Origin: Rhizobium leguminosarum
Lineage (GTDB): Bacteria > Pseudomonadota > Alphaproteobacteria > Rhizobiales > Rhizobiaceae
Direction of reading: 5' to 3'
Length of the DNA stretch: 64,000 nt
NCBI RefSeq assembly: GCF_001652265.1
Contig: NZ_LWBS01000055.1
Coordinates: 73,633-137,632 of the forward strand
The translations under genes were made by a program, and so were the position numbers. This document shows positions 8,381 to 17,859 of the stretch, in pieces. Every line of letters starts with the position of its first letter. Within the stretch, counting starts at the first letter, position 1. The notes under the pieces are model-generated. The model ran no database searches and was not told where the DNA came from. It was given only the letters and a program-made list of their open reading frames with translations.

Positions 8381-11254
8381 ATGGCAGACAAAATGCTTAT
8401 CGATGCGTCTCACGAGGAAGAGACGCGCGTCGTTGTCGTTCGCGGGAACCGCATAGAAGAATTTGACTTCGAGTCACAGCACAAGAAGCAGATCCGCGGC
8501 AACATCTATCTTGCAAAGGTAACGAGGGTCGAGCCCTCGCTGCAAGCCGCCTTCGTCGATTACGGCGGCAACCGGCACGGCTTCCTGGCCTTCGCCGAAA
8601 TCCATCCCGACTATTATCAGATACCGCTTGCCGACCGTCAGGCGCTGCTTCGGGCCGAAGCCGAAGAGCATCGCCGCGACGAAGACGTCGAGCATGTCGA
8701 AACCGCGCCGATGGTCGATCTTTCCAAGCAGGATCAGCCGGATGTCGGCATCGTTCCGACAGAGGCGCCGGAAACGGCTGCCGTAACGGAAGAGACCGCA
8801 GCGGTAGAGACCGCGGCGTCGCCCGCGGGCGCCGAGGAAGCGCCTGCGAAGAAGGCAAGGCCGCGCCGCAGCCGCAAGAAGGTCGTAGAACCGGCCGCCG
8901 AAACGACCGCGACCGAAGACGCCGTTCCCACAGACGTTGAAGCTGAAGGCGCTTCAACCGTCGACAATGAGGATGACGGCTCGACCGGCGGCGCGATGGC
9001 CGCGATGGTGGAAACCGACTCGATCTCCGAAGACGTCGATACCAGCAAGCGTCGCCACGATGATGACGACGATGATGACGATCACGGCGAAGAGGAAATC
9101 ATTGAATCCGTCGGCGCCGAAGACGCGATGGAAGAAGTGCCGGACCGCGTGCAGCGCAAGCCGCGCAAGCAGTACCGCATCCAGGAAGTCATCAAGCGCC
9201 GCCAGATCCTGCTCGTGCAGGTCGCCAAGGAAGAGCGCGGCAACAAGGGCGCAGCCCTTACCACCTATCTCTCGCTCGCCGGCCGCTATTCCGTCCTGAT
9301 GCCGAACACGGCGCGCGGCGGCGGCATTTCCCGCAAGATCACCAATCCCGCTGATCGCAAGCGCCTGAAGGAAATCGCGCGCCTGCTCGAGGTGCCGCAG
9401 GGCATGGGCGTCATCCTTCGCACCGCCGGTGCCAATCGCACCAAGGTAGAGGTCAAGCGTGACTTCGAATATCTGATGCGCCTGTGGGAGAACGTGCGCA
9501 CGCTGACGCTGGCATCCACGGCACCCTGCCTCGTCTATGAGGAAGGCTCACTGATCAAGCGCTCGATCCGCGACCTCTACAACAAGGATATCAGCGAAGT
9601 CATCGTTTCCGGAGAAGAAGGCTATCGTGAAGCGAAAGACTTCATGAAGATGCTGATGCCGAGCCATGCCAAGGTGGTTCAGCCCTACCGCGACATCCAT
9701 CCGATCTTTTCGCGTTCCGGCATCGAGGCTCAGCTCGACCGCATGTTGCAGCCGCAGGTAACGCTGAAGTCCGGCGGCTACCTGATCATGAACCAGACCG
9801 AAGCGCTGGTCTCGATCGACGTCAACTCCGGCCGCTCGACCCGCGAACATTCGATCGAAGACACCGCGCTGCAGACGAATCTCGAGGCTGCAGACGAAGT
9901 CGCCCGCCAGCTTCGCCTTCGCGACCTTGCCGGCCTGATCGTCATCGACTTCATCGACATGGAAGAGAAGCGCAACAACCGCTCTGTCGAGAAGAAGCTG
10001 AAGGAATGCCTGAAGAACGACCGCGCCCGCATCCAGGTCGGCCGGATCTCGCATTTCGGCCTGCTCGAAATGTCGCGACAGCGTATCCGCGCGTCGGTTC
10101 TCGAATCGACCACGCAGGTCTGCTCGCATTGCGGCGGCACCGGCCATGTGCGCTCGCAGTCCTCCGTCGCGCTGCATGTCCTGCGCGGTATCGAGGAATA
10201 TCTGCTCAAGAACACCACCCACAACATCACCGTGCGCACTACGCCTGACATCGCGCTCTACCTGCTCAACCACAAGCGCCAGACGATCATCGATTACGAA
10301 AGCCGTTTCGGCGTCGCTATCGTCATCGATGCAGACGGTTCGGTCGGCGCACAGCATTTCGCGATCGATCGCGGCGATCCGGTGGAAAACCCGGTCAAGA
10401 TCGAAACGCTCTTCAACTTCGCAGCCATTCCCGAGGACGAGGACGACGACATCGTCATCGAAGTGGATGAGGAGGAAGACGAGGAACTCGAGGAAAAGCC
10501 GGCCGTTGCCGAACGGCCCGTCGCAGCACGCGCGGAAGGCGAAACTGACGGCAACCGCAAGCGCAAGCGCCGCAGGCGCCGCCGCGGCCGCACCGGCAAT
10601 GCCGAGCAGCCGGCATCGGCAGCAGGCGAAGCCGGCGACGAGGATGAGGACGGCGACGACGAGGGCGGCGAAGGTGATGAAAACACCGAGGCTACGCCTG
10701 AGACACGCGCTGAAAGCGAGGAATCGCAGCGCCGCAAGCGGCGCCGTCGCGGCAAGCGTGGCGGCCGTCGCAATCGCGCCGAAGATGGTTCCGAACTGGC
10801 GGCTGGCGAAGCCGGAGAAGACAATGGCGGCGATGAGGACGAAGGCGACGACGTTTCGAACGACGGAGCTCCGAGCGAAGCCGTCGCGATCGAGGCGATT
10901 GCCGAACAGGCCAATGAAGGCCAGGCCGCGATGGCGGCCGTCGAGAGCGCAACCGTCATAACCGAAGATGTGAAGCCCGCCCGCAGCCGCGGCCGCCGCA
11001 AACCGGCCGCAACGCCGGTCGAGGAACCCGTTGCAGAGACGGCACCTGCGGCTGAGGCCGAACCAGAATTGGTTGAAGCCTCCGCCGATCTCGAAACATC
11101 CGTTCAGGAAGAGGCAAAGCCGGTTCGCGCCAACCGCGAATCCAACATCTCCTCCTCCGAGCCGACGGTGAAATCCACCCGCGTCGAGAATGGCGAAGGC
11201 GATGACGGCAAGCCGAAGAAAGCCGGCTGGTGGCAGCGCCGTGGCTTCTTCTGA
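8381..11254 (+). CDS. rne: Ribonuclease E
   Basis: Endoribonuclease that initiates mRNA decay and processes rRNA and tRNA precursors; scaffold of the degradosome at the inner membrane. In 957 residues, the S1 domain begins at about 38 (GNIYLAKVTRVEPS) but is interrupted by a long acidic/basic low-complexity insert (about 90-265) before resuming at RQILLVQVAKEERG. The DNase I-like catalytic core shows SIDVNSGR and VIDFIDME, and the zinc link is CSHCGGTGH (CxxC). The C-terminal third is disordered, alternating acidic blocks and arginine-rich RKRRRRRR blocks typical of RNA and degradosome binding. A strong terminator follows. Confidence 0.95.
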   Translation: MADKMLIDASHEEETRVVVVRGNRIEEFDFESQHKKQIRGNIYLAKVTRVEPSLQAAFVDYGGNRHGFLAFAEIHPDYYQIPLADRQALLRAEAEEHRRDEDVEHVETAPMVDLSKQDQPDVGIVPTEAPETAAVTEETAAVETAASPAGAEEAPAKKARPRRSRKKVVEPAAETTATEDAVPTDVEAEGASTVDNEDDGSTGGAMAAMVETDSISEDVDTSKRRHDDDDDDDDHGEEEIIESVGAEDAMEEVPDRVQRKPRKQYRIQEVIKRRQILLVQVAKEERGNKGAALTTYLSLAGRYSVLMPNTARGGGISRKITNPADRKRLKEIARLLEVPQGMGVILRTAGANRTKVEVKRDFEYLMRLWENVRTLTLASTAPCLVYEEGSLIKRSIRDLYNKDISEVIVSGEEGYREAKDFMKMLMPSHAKVVQPYRDIHPIFSRSGIEAQLDRMLQPQVTLKSGGYLIMNQTEALVSIDVNSGRSTREHSIEDTALQTNLEAADEVARQLRLRDLAGLIVIDFIDMEEKRNNRSVEKKLKECLKNDRARIQVGRISHFGLLEMSRQRIRASVLESTTQVCSHCGGTGHVRSQSSVALHVLRGIEEYLLKNTTHNITVRTTPDIALYLLNHKRQTIIDYESRFGVAIVIDADGSVGAQHFAIDRGDPVENPVKIETLFNFAAIPEDEDDDIVIEVDEEEDEELEEKPAVAERPVAARAEGETDGNRKRKRRRRRRGRTGNAEQPASAAGEAGDEDEDGDDEGGEGDENTEATPETRAESEESQRRKRRRRGKRGGRRNRAEDGSELAAGEAGEDNGGDEDEGDDVSNDGAPSEAVAIEAIAEQANEGQAAMAAVESATVITEDVKPARSRGRRKPAATPVEEPVAETAPAAEAEPELVEASADLETSVQEEAKPVRANRESNISSSEPTVKSTRVENGEGDDGKPKKAGWWQRRGFF

Positions 11255-11280
11255 ACGCTGATTTTCGGACGTAAACACTG

Positions 11281-11315
11281 AAATCCGGCCGCGGCGACGC
11301 GGCCGGATTTTTGTT
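11281..11315 (+). terminator. Rho-independent terminator of rne
   Basis: A 13-bp perfect stem (11281-11293 with 11298-11310) is closed by a GCGA tetraloop and followed by TTTTTGTTT, 26 bases after the rne stop codon. Confidence 0.92.
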
Positions 11316-11360
11316 TGTGCTGATGGACATCGTTGCCGAACTTGAACCGCCGTGACGTCG

Positions 11361-11390
11361 ATGTGTATCTTTTATCATGATCATACACAT
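11361..11390 (+). promoter_or_regulatory. Inverted-repeat operator upstream of the vapB remnant
   Basis: ATGTGTAT (11361-11368) and ATACACAT (11383-11390) form perfect 8-base arms around 14 bases that themselves contain the palindrome ATCATGAT. A possible -35 TTGAAC (11342-11347) lies 18 bases before TATCTT. Toxin-antitoxin operons are usually autorepressed through such operators, so this is probably the old VapB site. Inference from position and symmetry. Confidence 0.55.
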
Positions 11391-11401
11391 GAGGCGCGAT
11401 C

Positions 11402-11647
11402 ATGCGGACGAATATCGATATCGATGATGCCTTGCTCGACGCGGCAATGACCGCCGCGGGATTGGCGACGAAAAAGGCCACGTCGAGCAGTCTTTGCGAA
11501 ACCTTGTCGACAAAACACCGGCGGAAAAATGCGATCGCAAATCTCGCGGGGATAGGCTGGGAAGGCGACCTCGACGAGATACGTCGCGACCGGTCGGACG
11601 ATACAAGACGATACAAGATGATCGTCGTCGACAGTTCGATCCGATAG
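11402..11647 (+). pseudogene. vapB: Decayed VapB-type antitoxin gene fused to a toxin stub
   Basis: The ORF starts like a DUF2191 VapB antitoxin (MRTNIDIDDALLDAAMTAAG) and carries the family's C-terminal core (HRRKN, NLAGIGWEGDLDEIRRDR). Between them about ten codons are in the wrong frame: a base is missing near 11482 and an extra A lies near 11511-11514. Read in the alternative frame, the segment gives VEQSLRNLVDK, which is the expected antitoxin sequence. A 10-base tandem duplication (ACGATACAAG, 11598-11617) then pushes the reading frame past its normal TGA and into the toxin start. The antitoxin is therefore probably non-functional. Promoter, operator and Shine-Dalgarno remain. Confidence 0.8.
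11618..11647 (+). pseudogene. vapC: VapC (PIN-domain toxin) 5' remnant
   Basis: ATG at 11618 opens MIVVDSSI, the usual PIN-domain toxin N-terminus including the first catalytic Asp, but after eight codons the sequence reads CGA TAG and all resemblance ends. With one copy of the preceding 10-base repeat, the antitoxin TGA would overlap this ATG as ATGA, the normal vapBC arrangement. The rest of the toxin is deleted. Confidence 0.75.
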
Positions 11648-11688
11648 CCGAGCGTCTCAGCCTTGGGATCGCCTGACCCTGATTGCGA

Positions 11689-13347
11689 TCAGGCGGCCGG
11701 CGGATAGAGCAGGTCGACGATGTAGCTGGCGTCGAAGCGGGAATCGAGCATGCCGTATGTGGAGCGCCAGCCGCCGGCAAGACGCGTCTCGATGAAGGCA
11801 TCGGCAATGCGCCCAGCGCCCAGCCGATAGAGTTCAGCGGCACCGGCGGCGAGCGCCAGCTGTTCGACGAGCAGGCGCGCGGCGCCCTCATCCTGTTCGC
11901 ACAGCGCGATTGCGGCGCGCAGCACGTCGATCGTTTTCTTGCCGGCTGGGCCGAGATCGCGGGCAAGGCCGGCGAAGACCGTCTCGAACAGATCCTTGCC
12001 GCGGTTGAGCACGCGCAGCACGTCGAGCGCCATGACGTTGCCGGAGCCTTCCCAGATGGCGTTGACAGGAGCCTCGCGGTAATGGCGGGCGATCGGGCGT
12101 TCTTCGATGTAGCCATTGCCGCCGATACATTCCATCGCCTCGTAGATCAGCGCGGGCGCGATCTTGCAGCACCAGTATTTGGCGACCGGCGTCATGACGC
12201 GGGCATAGGCCGCTTCCTCGGCATTGCCGCGCGCCTTGTCGAAGGCGTCGGCCAGACGGAAGGACAGTGCCGTCGCGGCGGCGACGTCGAGCGCCATGTC
12301 GGCGAGCACGCGCGTCATGATCGGCTGGTTGACGAGCATCTTGCCAAAGACGCTGCGGCCGCGGGTGTGGTGCACGGCTTCGGCGAGCGAGGCGCGCATC
12401 ATGCCTGACGAGGCCAGCGCGCAGTCGAGCCGGGTCAGCGTCACCATGTCGAGGATCGTGCGGATGCCGGCATCCGGACCACCGAGCAGGAAACCGAACG
12501 TGTCGGTGAACTCGACCTCGGTCGAGGCGTTGGAGCGGTTGCCGACCTTATCCTTCAGCCGCTGGAACTGCAGCCCGTTGGCGGAACCATCCTCCAGAAG
12601 GCGCGGCACGAGAAAACAGCCCATGCCCTCCTTCGTCTGCGCCAGCATGATGAAGGCATCGCTCATTGGCGCGGACATGAACCACTTGTGGCCGGACAGC
12701 CGGTAGATGCCCTCGCTGACCTTTTCGGCAGTGCTCTTGTTGGCGCGCACATCCGTGCCGCCCTGCTTTTCCGTCATGCCCATCCCGATGGTCACGGCGG
12801 ATTTCTGCATTGCGGGCTTGTTCGACGAATCATATTTGCGCGAGAGAATTTTGGGCGCCCAGTCCTTCTGGACCGCGGGCGAGGCCGAGAGCGCCGCGAC
12901 GGAGGCGCTCGTCATCGTCAACGGGCAGAGATGGCCGGACTCCAGCTGCGACGTCAGATAAAACCGTGCGGCGCGAACTCTATGGGCCTCGTCCTTGGCC
13001 TCGGTATCGGCCTGGGGGTCCCAGACGGAGGAATGCAGGCCGACCGACATGGAGCGGCGCATCAATGCATGCCAGGCGGGGTGAAACTCGACGACGTCGA
13101 GGCGCTCGCCGCGTGGACCATGAGTGCGCAGCTGCGGCACGCCCTGGTTTGCCATGCGCGCCATCTCCTGCGCCTCCGGCGAGGTGACGTAGCGGCCCAT
13201 ATTTTCCAGGTCTTCGCGGATGCCGCGCGGCAGAGCCGCCGTCAGATCGACGATCAGAGGATCGGATCGATAGGCGTTGATGCCGGACCACAGGCTCGGC
13301 TGGTTGAGTTCTGCGAGTTTGTCGTCAATCCGGTTGGCGGAGGTCAT
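11689..13347 (-). CDS. aidB: AidB-like acyl-CoA dehydrogenase
   Basis: Flavoprotein of the acyl-CoA dehydrogenase fold. In E. coli, AidB belongs to the adaptive response to alkylating agents and binds DNA. The 552-residue length and the N-terminal domain before the dehydrogenase core (NQPSLWSGINAYRSDPLI, then EFHPAWHALM) fit AidB better than metabolic acyl-CoA dehydrogenases (about 380-400). FAD/core motifs include MGMTEKQGGTDVRAN, YRLSGHKWFMSAPM and ECIGGNGYIEERP. The gene is monocistronic, with the pyrimidine genes diverging on the other side. No LexA-type box was seen in its upstream region. True substrate is unknown. Confidence 0.85.
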   Translation of the reverse strand: MTSANRIDDKLAELNQPSLWSGINAYRSDPLIVDLTAALPRGIREDLENMGRYVTSPEAQEMARMANQGVPQLRTHGPRGERLDVVEFHPAWHALMRRSMSVGLHSSVWDPQADTEAKDEAHRVRAARFYLTSQLESGHLCPLTMTSASVAALSASPAVQKDWAPKILSRKYDSSNKPAMQKSAVTIGMGMTEKQGGTDVRANKSTAEKVSEGIYRLSGHKWFMSAPMSDAFIMLAQTKEGMGCFLVPRLLEDGSANGLQFQRLKDKVGNRSNASTEVEFTDTFGFLLGGPDAGIRTILDMVTLTRLDCALASSGMMRASLAEAVHHTRGRSVFGKMLVNQPIMTRVLADMALDVAAATALSFRLADAFDKARGNAEEAAYARVMTPVAKYWCCKIAPALIYEAMECIGGNGYIEERPIARHYREAPVNAIWEGSGNVMALDVLRVLNRGKDLFETVFAGLARDLGPAGKKTIDVLRAAIALCEQDEGAARLLVEQLALAAGAAELYRLGAGRIADAFIETRLAGGWRSTYGMLDSRFDASYIVDLLYPPAA

Positions 13348-13526
13348 AATTCGCTTCTAGTGTAAGAACCCGGCAAAGGGAAACCGGAAGTTATGATTCG
13401 GTTCATTCTGCTCTATCGGAATTCGGGCGAAAATGCATGGGGACATAAGCCTTTGCCCACAGCGCATGCTTGCCCCGGCGGGCAGCACTCTTTATAGACC
13501 CGCCAGAGACAGCAAGAGGCAGGGTC

Positions 13527-14483
13527 ATGGTCTTTTTCCCCCACCGCCACCTCATCGGCATCAAGGGCCTCACCGAGCAGGATATCACCTATCTTCTCGA
13601 CAGGGCGGACGAGGCCGTCAAGATCAGCCGCCAAAGAGAGAAGAAGACGTCGACGCTGCGCGGATTGACGCAGATCAACCTCTTCTTCGAGGCATCGACC
13701 CGCACCCAGGCCTCCTTCGAGCTTGCCGGCAAGCGGCTCGGCGCCGACGTCATGAACATGTCGGTCGGCAATTCCTCGGTGAAGAAAGGCGAAACGCTGA
13801 TCGACACGGCGATGACGCTGAATGCGATGCGCCCCGACGTGCTGGTGATCCGCCATTCGAGCGCCGGTGCGGCCGCCCTTCTCGCCCAGAAGGTCTCCTG
13901 CTCTGTCGTCAATGCCGGTGATGGGCAGCATGAACACCCGACCCAGGCGCTGCTCGACGCGCTGACGATCCGCCGCGCCAAGGGCAAGCTTTCGCGCATC
14001 ATCGTGGCGATCTGCGGCGACGTGCTGCATTCGCGGGTGGCGCGCTCGAATATCCTGCTGCTCAACGCGATGGGCGCCCGCGTGCGTGTCGTCGCGCCCG
14101 CGACCCTCCTGCCGGCCGGCATCGCCGAGATGGGCGTCGAGGTCTTCCATTCGATGCAGGAAGGGCTGAAGGACGCCGACGTCGTGATGATGCTGCGGCT
14201 GCAGCGCGAGCGCATGTCCGGCGCCTTCGTGCCTTCGGTGCGCGAATACTTTCACTTCTACGGTCTTGACGCCGAAACGCTGAAAGCGGCGAAGGACGAT
14301 GCCCTGGTCATGCATCCTGGCCCAATGAACCGCGGCGTCGAGATTGCCTCGGAAGTGGCGGACGGGCCGCAGAGCGTGATCGCCGAACAGGTGGAAATGG
14401 GGGTCGCGGTGCGCATGGCTGTCATGGAGACGCTGCTCGTCTCGCAGAACCAGGGTCCCCGAAGCGATGGAATGATGGCATGA
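13527..14483 (+). CDS. pyrB: Aspartate carbamoyltransferase catalytic subunit
   Basis: Condenses carbamoyl phosphate with aspartate, the committed step of pyrimidine synthesis. The carbamoyl-phosphate motif [12 protein letters not shown] and the HPTQALLDA motif are intact, as is the C-terminal [14 protein letters not shown] 13527 (318 residues) is preferred over the upstream in-frame start at 13470, because AAGAGGCAGGG lies just before it and the protein then begins [12 protein letters not shown], as in homologues. The stop overlaps the next start as ATGA, indicating translational coupling with the pyrC-like gene and probably a complex of the two proteins. Confidence 0.95.
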   Translation: MVFFPHRHLIGIKGLTEQDITYLLDRADEAVKISRQREKKTSTLRGLTQINLFFEASTRTQASFELAGKRLGADVMNMSVGNSSVKKGETLIDTAMTLNAMRPDVLVIRHSSAGAAALLAQKVSCSVVNAGDGQHEHPTQALLDALTIRRAKGKLSRIIVAICGDVLHSRVARSNILLLNAMGARVRVVAPATLLPAGIAEMGVEVFHSMQEGLKDADVVMMLRLQRERMSGAFVPSVREYFHFYGLDAETLKAAKDDALVMHPGPMNRGVEIASEVADGPQSVIAEQVEMGVAVRMAVMETLLVSQNQGPRSDGMMA

Positions 14484-15769
14484 GCAACCCGATCGTCCTC
14501 AAGAACGTCCGCATCATCGACCCGTCGCGCAATCTCGACGAAGTCGGGACGATCATTGCCGAAGACGGCGTGATTCTCGCCGCCGGCCATAAGGCGCAGA
14601 ACCAGGGCGCGCCTGATGGCGCGGTCATCCGCGATTGCACGGGCCTTGTCGCGACGCCTGGCCTCGTCGATGCGCGCGTCCATGTCGGCGAACCCGGCGG
14701 CGAACACCGCGAGACGATCGCCTCGGCGAGCCGGGCGGCAGCCGCCGGCGGCGTCACCTCGATCATCATGATGCCGGACACCGATCCCATCATCGACGAC
14801 ATCGCGCTCGTCGAATTCGTCAAGAAGACGGCGCGGGATACGGCCGCCGTCAACGTCTATCCTGCAGCCGCCATCACCAAGGGCCTTGCCGGCGAGGAGA
14901 TGACGGAGATCGGCCTCTTGATGCAGGCCGGCGCCGTTGCCTTCACCGATGCCCATTCCAGCGTCCATGACACACAGGTGCTGCGCCGGATCATGACTTA
15001 TGCGCGCGAATTCGGCGCCGTCGTCTCCTGCGAGACGCGCGACAAATATCTCGGCGCCAACGGCGTCATGCATGAGGGGCTTTTCGCCAGCTGGCTCGGG
15101 CTTTCCGGCATTCCAAAAGAAGCCGAGCTCATCCCGCTCGAACGCGATCTCAGGATCGCGCAGCTGACGCGCGGCCGCTATCATGCCGCGATGATCTCGG
15201 TGCCGGAATCAGTCGAGGCGATCGAACGCGCCCGCAGCCGCGGCGCCAAGGTGACCTGCGGCATCTCGATCAACAATCTGGCACTCAACGAAAACGACAT
15301 CGGCGAATACCGCACCTTCTTCAAGCTCTATCCGCCGCTGCGCCCGGAAGATGACCGGGTGGCCATGGCCGACGCCCTTGCGAGCGGCGCGATCGATATC
15401 ATCGTCTCCTCACACGACCCGCAGGATGTCGATACGAAGCGCCTGCCGTTCGGCGAGGCGGAGGACGGCGCGATCGGCCTCGAAACCATGCTGGCGGCAG
15501 CGCTCAGGCTTCACCATGGCGGCCAAGTGAGCCTGATGCGCCTGATCGACGCCATGTCGACCCGCCCCGCTCAGATTTTCGGCCTGAATGCCGGCACGCT
15601 GAAGCCGGGCGCTACGGCCGATATCGCGCTGATCGATCTCGATGAGCCTTGGCTTGTCGCCAAAGACATGCTTCTCTCCCGCTCAAAGAATACGCCGTTC
15701 GAGGATGCGCGCTTCAGTGGGCGGGCGGTCGCGACATACGTCTCGGGAAAGCTTGTCCACGCAATTTAG
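14480..15769 (+). CDS. pyrC: Dihydroorotase-like protein lacking catalytic residues (PyrC', PyrX)
   Basis: A 429-residue amidohydrolase-fold protein of the type I dihydroorotase family, coupled to pyrB by a 4-base overlap. The metal and substrate residues are replaced: the DxHxHxR motif reads DARVHVG (residues 64-70, first His to Arg, Arg to Gly), HCED-type sequence reads SCET (about 183-186), and the catalytic TDHAPH motif reads SSHDPQ (310-315). It therefore probably cannot hydrolyse dihydroorotate. In Pseudomonas a similar inactive PyrC' is needed to assemble active PyrB, and the same role is inferred here. An active dihydroorotase should be encoded elsewhere. Confidence 0.88.
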   Translation: MSNPIVLKNVRIIDPSRNLDEVGTIIAEDGVILAAGHKAQNQGAPDGAVIRDCTGLVATPGLVDARVHVGEPGGEHRETIASASRAAAAGGVTSIIMMPDTDPIIDDIALVEFVKKTARDTAAVNVYPAAAITKGLAGEEMTEIGLLMQAGAVAFTDAHSSVHDTQVLRRIMTYAREFGAVVSCETRDKYLGANGVMHEGLFASWLGLSGIPKEAELIPLERDLRIAQLTRGRYHAAMISVPESVEAIERARSRGAKVTCGISINNLALNENDIGEYRTFFKLYPPLRPEDDRVAMADALASGAIDIIVSSHDPQDVDTKRLPFGEAEDGAIGLETMLAAALRLHHGGQVSLMRLIDAMSTRPAQIFGLNAGTLKPGATADIALIDLDEPWLVAKDMLLSRSKNTPFEDARFSGRAVATYVSGKLVHAI

Positions 15770-15782
15770 AACCGGCACTATC

Positions 15783-15846
15783 GCCGTCCCTCCCCCAGCG
15801 GGAGAAGGCTGACTCGAGGATAAGCCACGGAGAGGCTGAGGGGGCA
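15783..15846. repeat. RIME-like intergenic repeat fragment
   Basis: The CTCCCCCAGCGGGAGAAGG core and trailing GAGGGGG resemble Rhizobium mosaic repeats such as the longer copy at 36769-36942. It fills the pyrC-plsY gap. Its 3' end supplies the GAGGGGG that may serve as plsY Shine-Dalgarno sequence. Confidence 0.45.
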
Positions 15847-15847
15847 T

Positions 15848-16468
15848 ATGTTATCCAATCTCATGTCATGGCAGATCACGCTACCGATCGCGCTTGCCGC
15901 CGCCATTATCGGCTATCTCTTCGGCTCGATCCCGTTCGGCCTGATCCTGACGCGCGCCGCCGGCCTCGGCGACGTGCGCAGCATCGGCTCCGGCAATATC
16001 GGCGCGACCAATGTGCTGAGAACAGGAAACCGGACGCTCGCCGCGGCGACGCTGTTGCTCGATGCGCTGAAGGCATCGGCCGCGGCTTGGGTCGTCGGCT
16101 ATTTCCTCGGTGAGGAAGCCGCGATCATTGCCGGCTTCTTCGCCTTCATCGGCCATCTCTTCCCGGTTTGGATCGGCTTCAAGGGCGGCAAGGGTGTCGC
16201 CACCTATATCGGCACCCTGCTCGGCGTCGCGCCGATCATGGTCGCACTCTTCGCCGCTGTCTGGCTGGCGGTCGCCTTCACCACCCGATACTCCTCGCTG
16301 TCGGCGCTGGTCGCTATGCTTGTCATTCCGGTTGCGTTGTGTATACTGGGTAACGAAAAGGTTGCGGCTGTCATGGCGATCATGACCCTCATCTCCTACT
16401 GGAAGCACAAGGCGAATATTTCGCGCCTGATGGGCGGGACGGAAAGCAAGATCGGGGCAAAGGGATAA
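15848..16468 (+). CDS. plsY: Glycerol-3-phosphate acyltransferase
   Basis: Integral membrane enzyme that transfers the acyl group from acyl-phosphate to glycerol-3-phosphate, the first step of phospholipid synthesis with PlsX. The 206 residues include about five membrane segments. Conserved loop motifs are [24 protein letters not shown] and [10 protein letters not shown]; the last is the glycerol-phosphate binding loop. The TAA stop shares one base with the dprA ATG (TAATG), so the two genes are translationally coupled although functionally unrelated. Confidence 0.95.
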   Translation: MLSNLMSWQITLPIALAAAIIGYLFGSIPFGLILTRAAGLGDVRSIGSGNIGATNVLRTGNRTLAAATLLLDALKASAAAWVVGYFLGEEAAIIAGFFAFIGHLFPVWIGFKGGKGVATYIGTLLGVAPIMVALFAAVWLAVAFTTRYSSLSALVAMLVIPVALCILGNEKVAAVMAIMTLISYWKHKANISRLMGGTESKIGAKG

Positions 16469-17610
16469 TGGATGCGCTGAGCGTCGGACCAAAAGGCGTC
16501 GTGCTGACCGAACGGCAAAGAATTGCCTGGCTGCGCCTTATCCGTTCCGACAATATCGGCCCTGCCACCTTTCGCGACCTTATCAATCATTTTGGTTCGG
16601 CCGAGGCAGCGCTTGCCGCACTGCCGGAGCTTTCGGCGCGCGGCGGCGCCACGCGGGCAATCCGCATCGCCAGCGAGGCCGAGGCCCATCGGGAACTGGA
16701 GGCGGCGCATCGCTTCGGCGCCCGCTTCGTCGGCATCGGTGAACCGGACTATCCGCAAGCGCTGAAGCAGATCGACGGCGCGCCGCCGCTTCTGGCTGTC
16801 AAGGGCGCGCTTGCCGCTGCCAAACGACCGGCCGTCGGCATCGTCGGCTCGCGCAACGCCTCGATCGCAGGCGCGAAATTCGCGGCGATGGTGGCGCGCG
16901 ACTGCGGTCGGGCGGGTTACACCGTGGTCTCTGGCCTGGCACGCGGCATCGACACATCAGCCCACCGGGCAAGCCTCGACACGGGCACGATCGCGGCGCT
17001 CGCCGGCGCCCTCGACCAACCCTACCCGCCGGAGAATATCGGCCTGCTCGAGGAGATAACCGGCGGCAACGGTCTGGCGGTGAGCGAAATGCCCTTCGGC
17101 TGGGATCCCCGCGCCCGCGACTTCCCGCGCCGCAACCGGCTGATCGCCGGCATCGCGCTCGGCCTCGTCGTCATCGAAGCGGCGGCGCGTTCCGGCTCGC
17201 TGATCACCGCACGGCTGGCCGGCGACTTCGGCCGCCTGGTTTTTGCGGTGCCCGGCTCACCGCTCGATCCGCGCTGCCATGGCACCAACGGCCTGCTGAA
17301 GGACGGAGCTTCGATCGTCACCGCACCTGCCGATGTCGTCGAGGCCCTGGCGCCGCTTGCGCAATTCGACCTGTTCCCGTCATCGATGGCAGAGGAGCCT
17401 GCGCGTGACGGCAAGCCCATATCGGTACCACCAGGCGATTCCGATCGAACCCGCGTCGTCGATGCGCTCGGGCCGACACCGGTCGAGATCGACGACGTCA
17501 TCCGCCATACCGGCCTGTCGGCATCCGCGGTCTATCTTATCCTTCTGGAACTCGATATATCAGGCAGGCTGCACCGGCATCAGGGCGGTCTCGTCTCGCT
17601 TTCCGATTGA
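16468..17610 (+). CDS. dprA: DNA processing protein DprA
   Basis: Loads RecA on incoming single-stranded DNA during natural transformation; widely conserved in non-competent bacteria as well. The 380-residue protein has an N-terminal SAM-like region, then the Rossmann-like DprA core with [29 protein letters not shown] and [12 protein letters not shown] (nucleotide and DNA binding). The C-terminal part after about 310 looks like a winged-helix domain ([20 protein letters not shown]). The start overlaps the plsY stop by one base. Confidence 0.95.
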   Translation: MDALSVGPKGVVLTERQRIAWLRLIRSDNIGPATFRDLINHFGSAEAALAALPELSARGGATRAIRIASEAEAHRELEAAHRFGARFVGIGEPDYPQALKQIDGAPPLLAVKGALAAAKRPAVGIVGSRNASIAGAKFAAMVARDCGRAGYTVVSGLARGIDTSAHRASLDTGTIAALAGALDQPYPPENIGLLEEITGGNGLAVSEMPFGWDPRARDFPRRNRLIAGIALGLVVIEAAARSGSLITARLAGDFGRLVFAVPGSPLDPRCHGTNGLLKDGASIVTAPADVVEALAPLAQFDLFPSSMAEEPARDGKPISVPPGDSDRTRVVDALGPTPVEIDDVIRHTGLSASAVYLILLELDISGRLHRHQGGLVSLSD

Positions 17611-17859
17611 ACCTGGGTACGACATCAGGCGGCGGCTTTGCGAATTGCCGAACCCTGAGTCGAAAACCTTCGATAGACTGCCTCTAATTGCATTCTATCG
17701 ATGCTCTCCCTTCGGCTGCAGAAGACACAAGAGGTAAAATTGTAGCAAACCCCTTGACCGCGGCGATTTCCCTGTCCATGTCGGAGGGCCGATATCCATG
17801 TTGCGGTGTGTGTCGCGCTGGCTTCAACGCTGGCGTCGTTTCCTTTTTAGAGAATCATC
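17611..17859. other. dprA-topA intergenic region
   Basis: About 250 bases without a coding ORF. A TTGACC hexamer near 17753-17758 could be the -35 of a topA promoter, but the sequence 17 bases on (CATGTC) is a poor -10. Nothing else is recognised. Confidence 0.3.

Noticed and set aside
9548..11278. 576-codon minus-strand ORF opposite rne
   Set aside because: Antisense shadow of RNase E.
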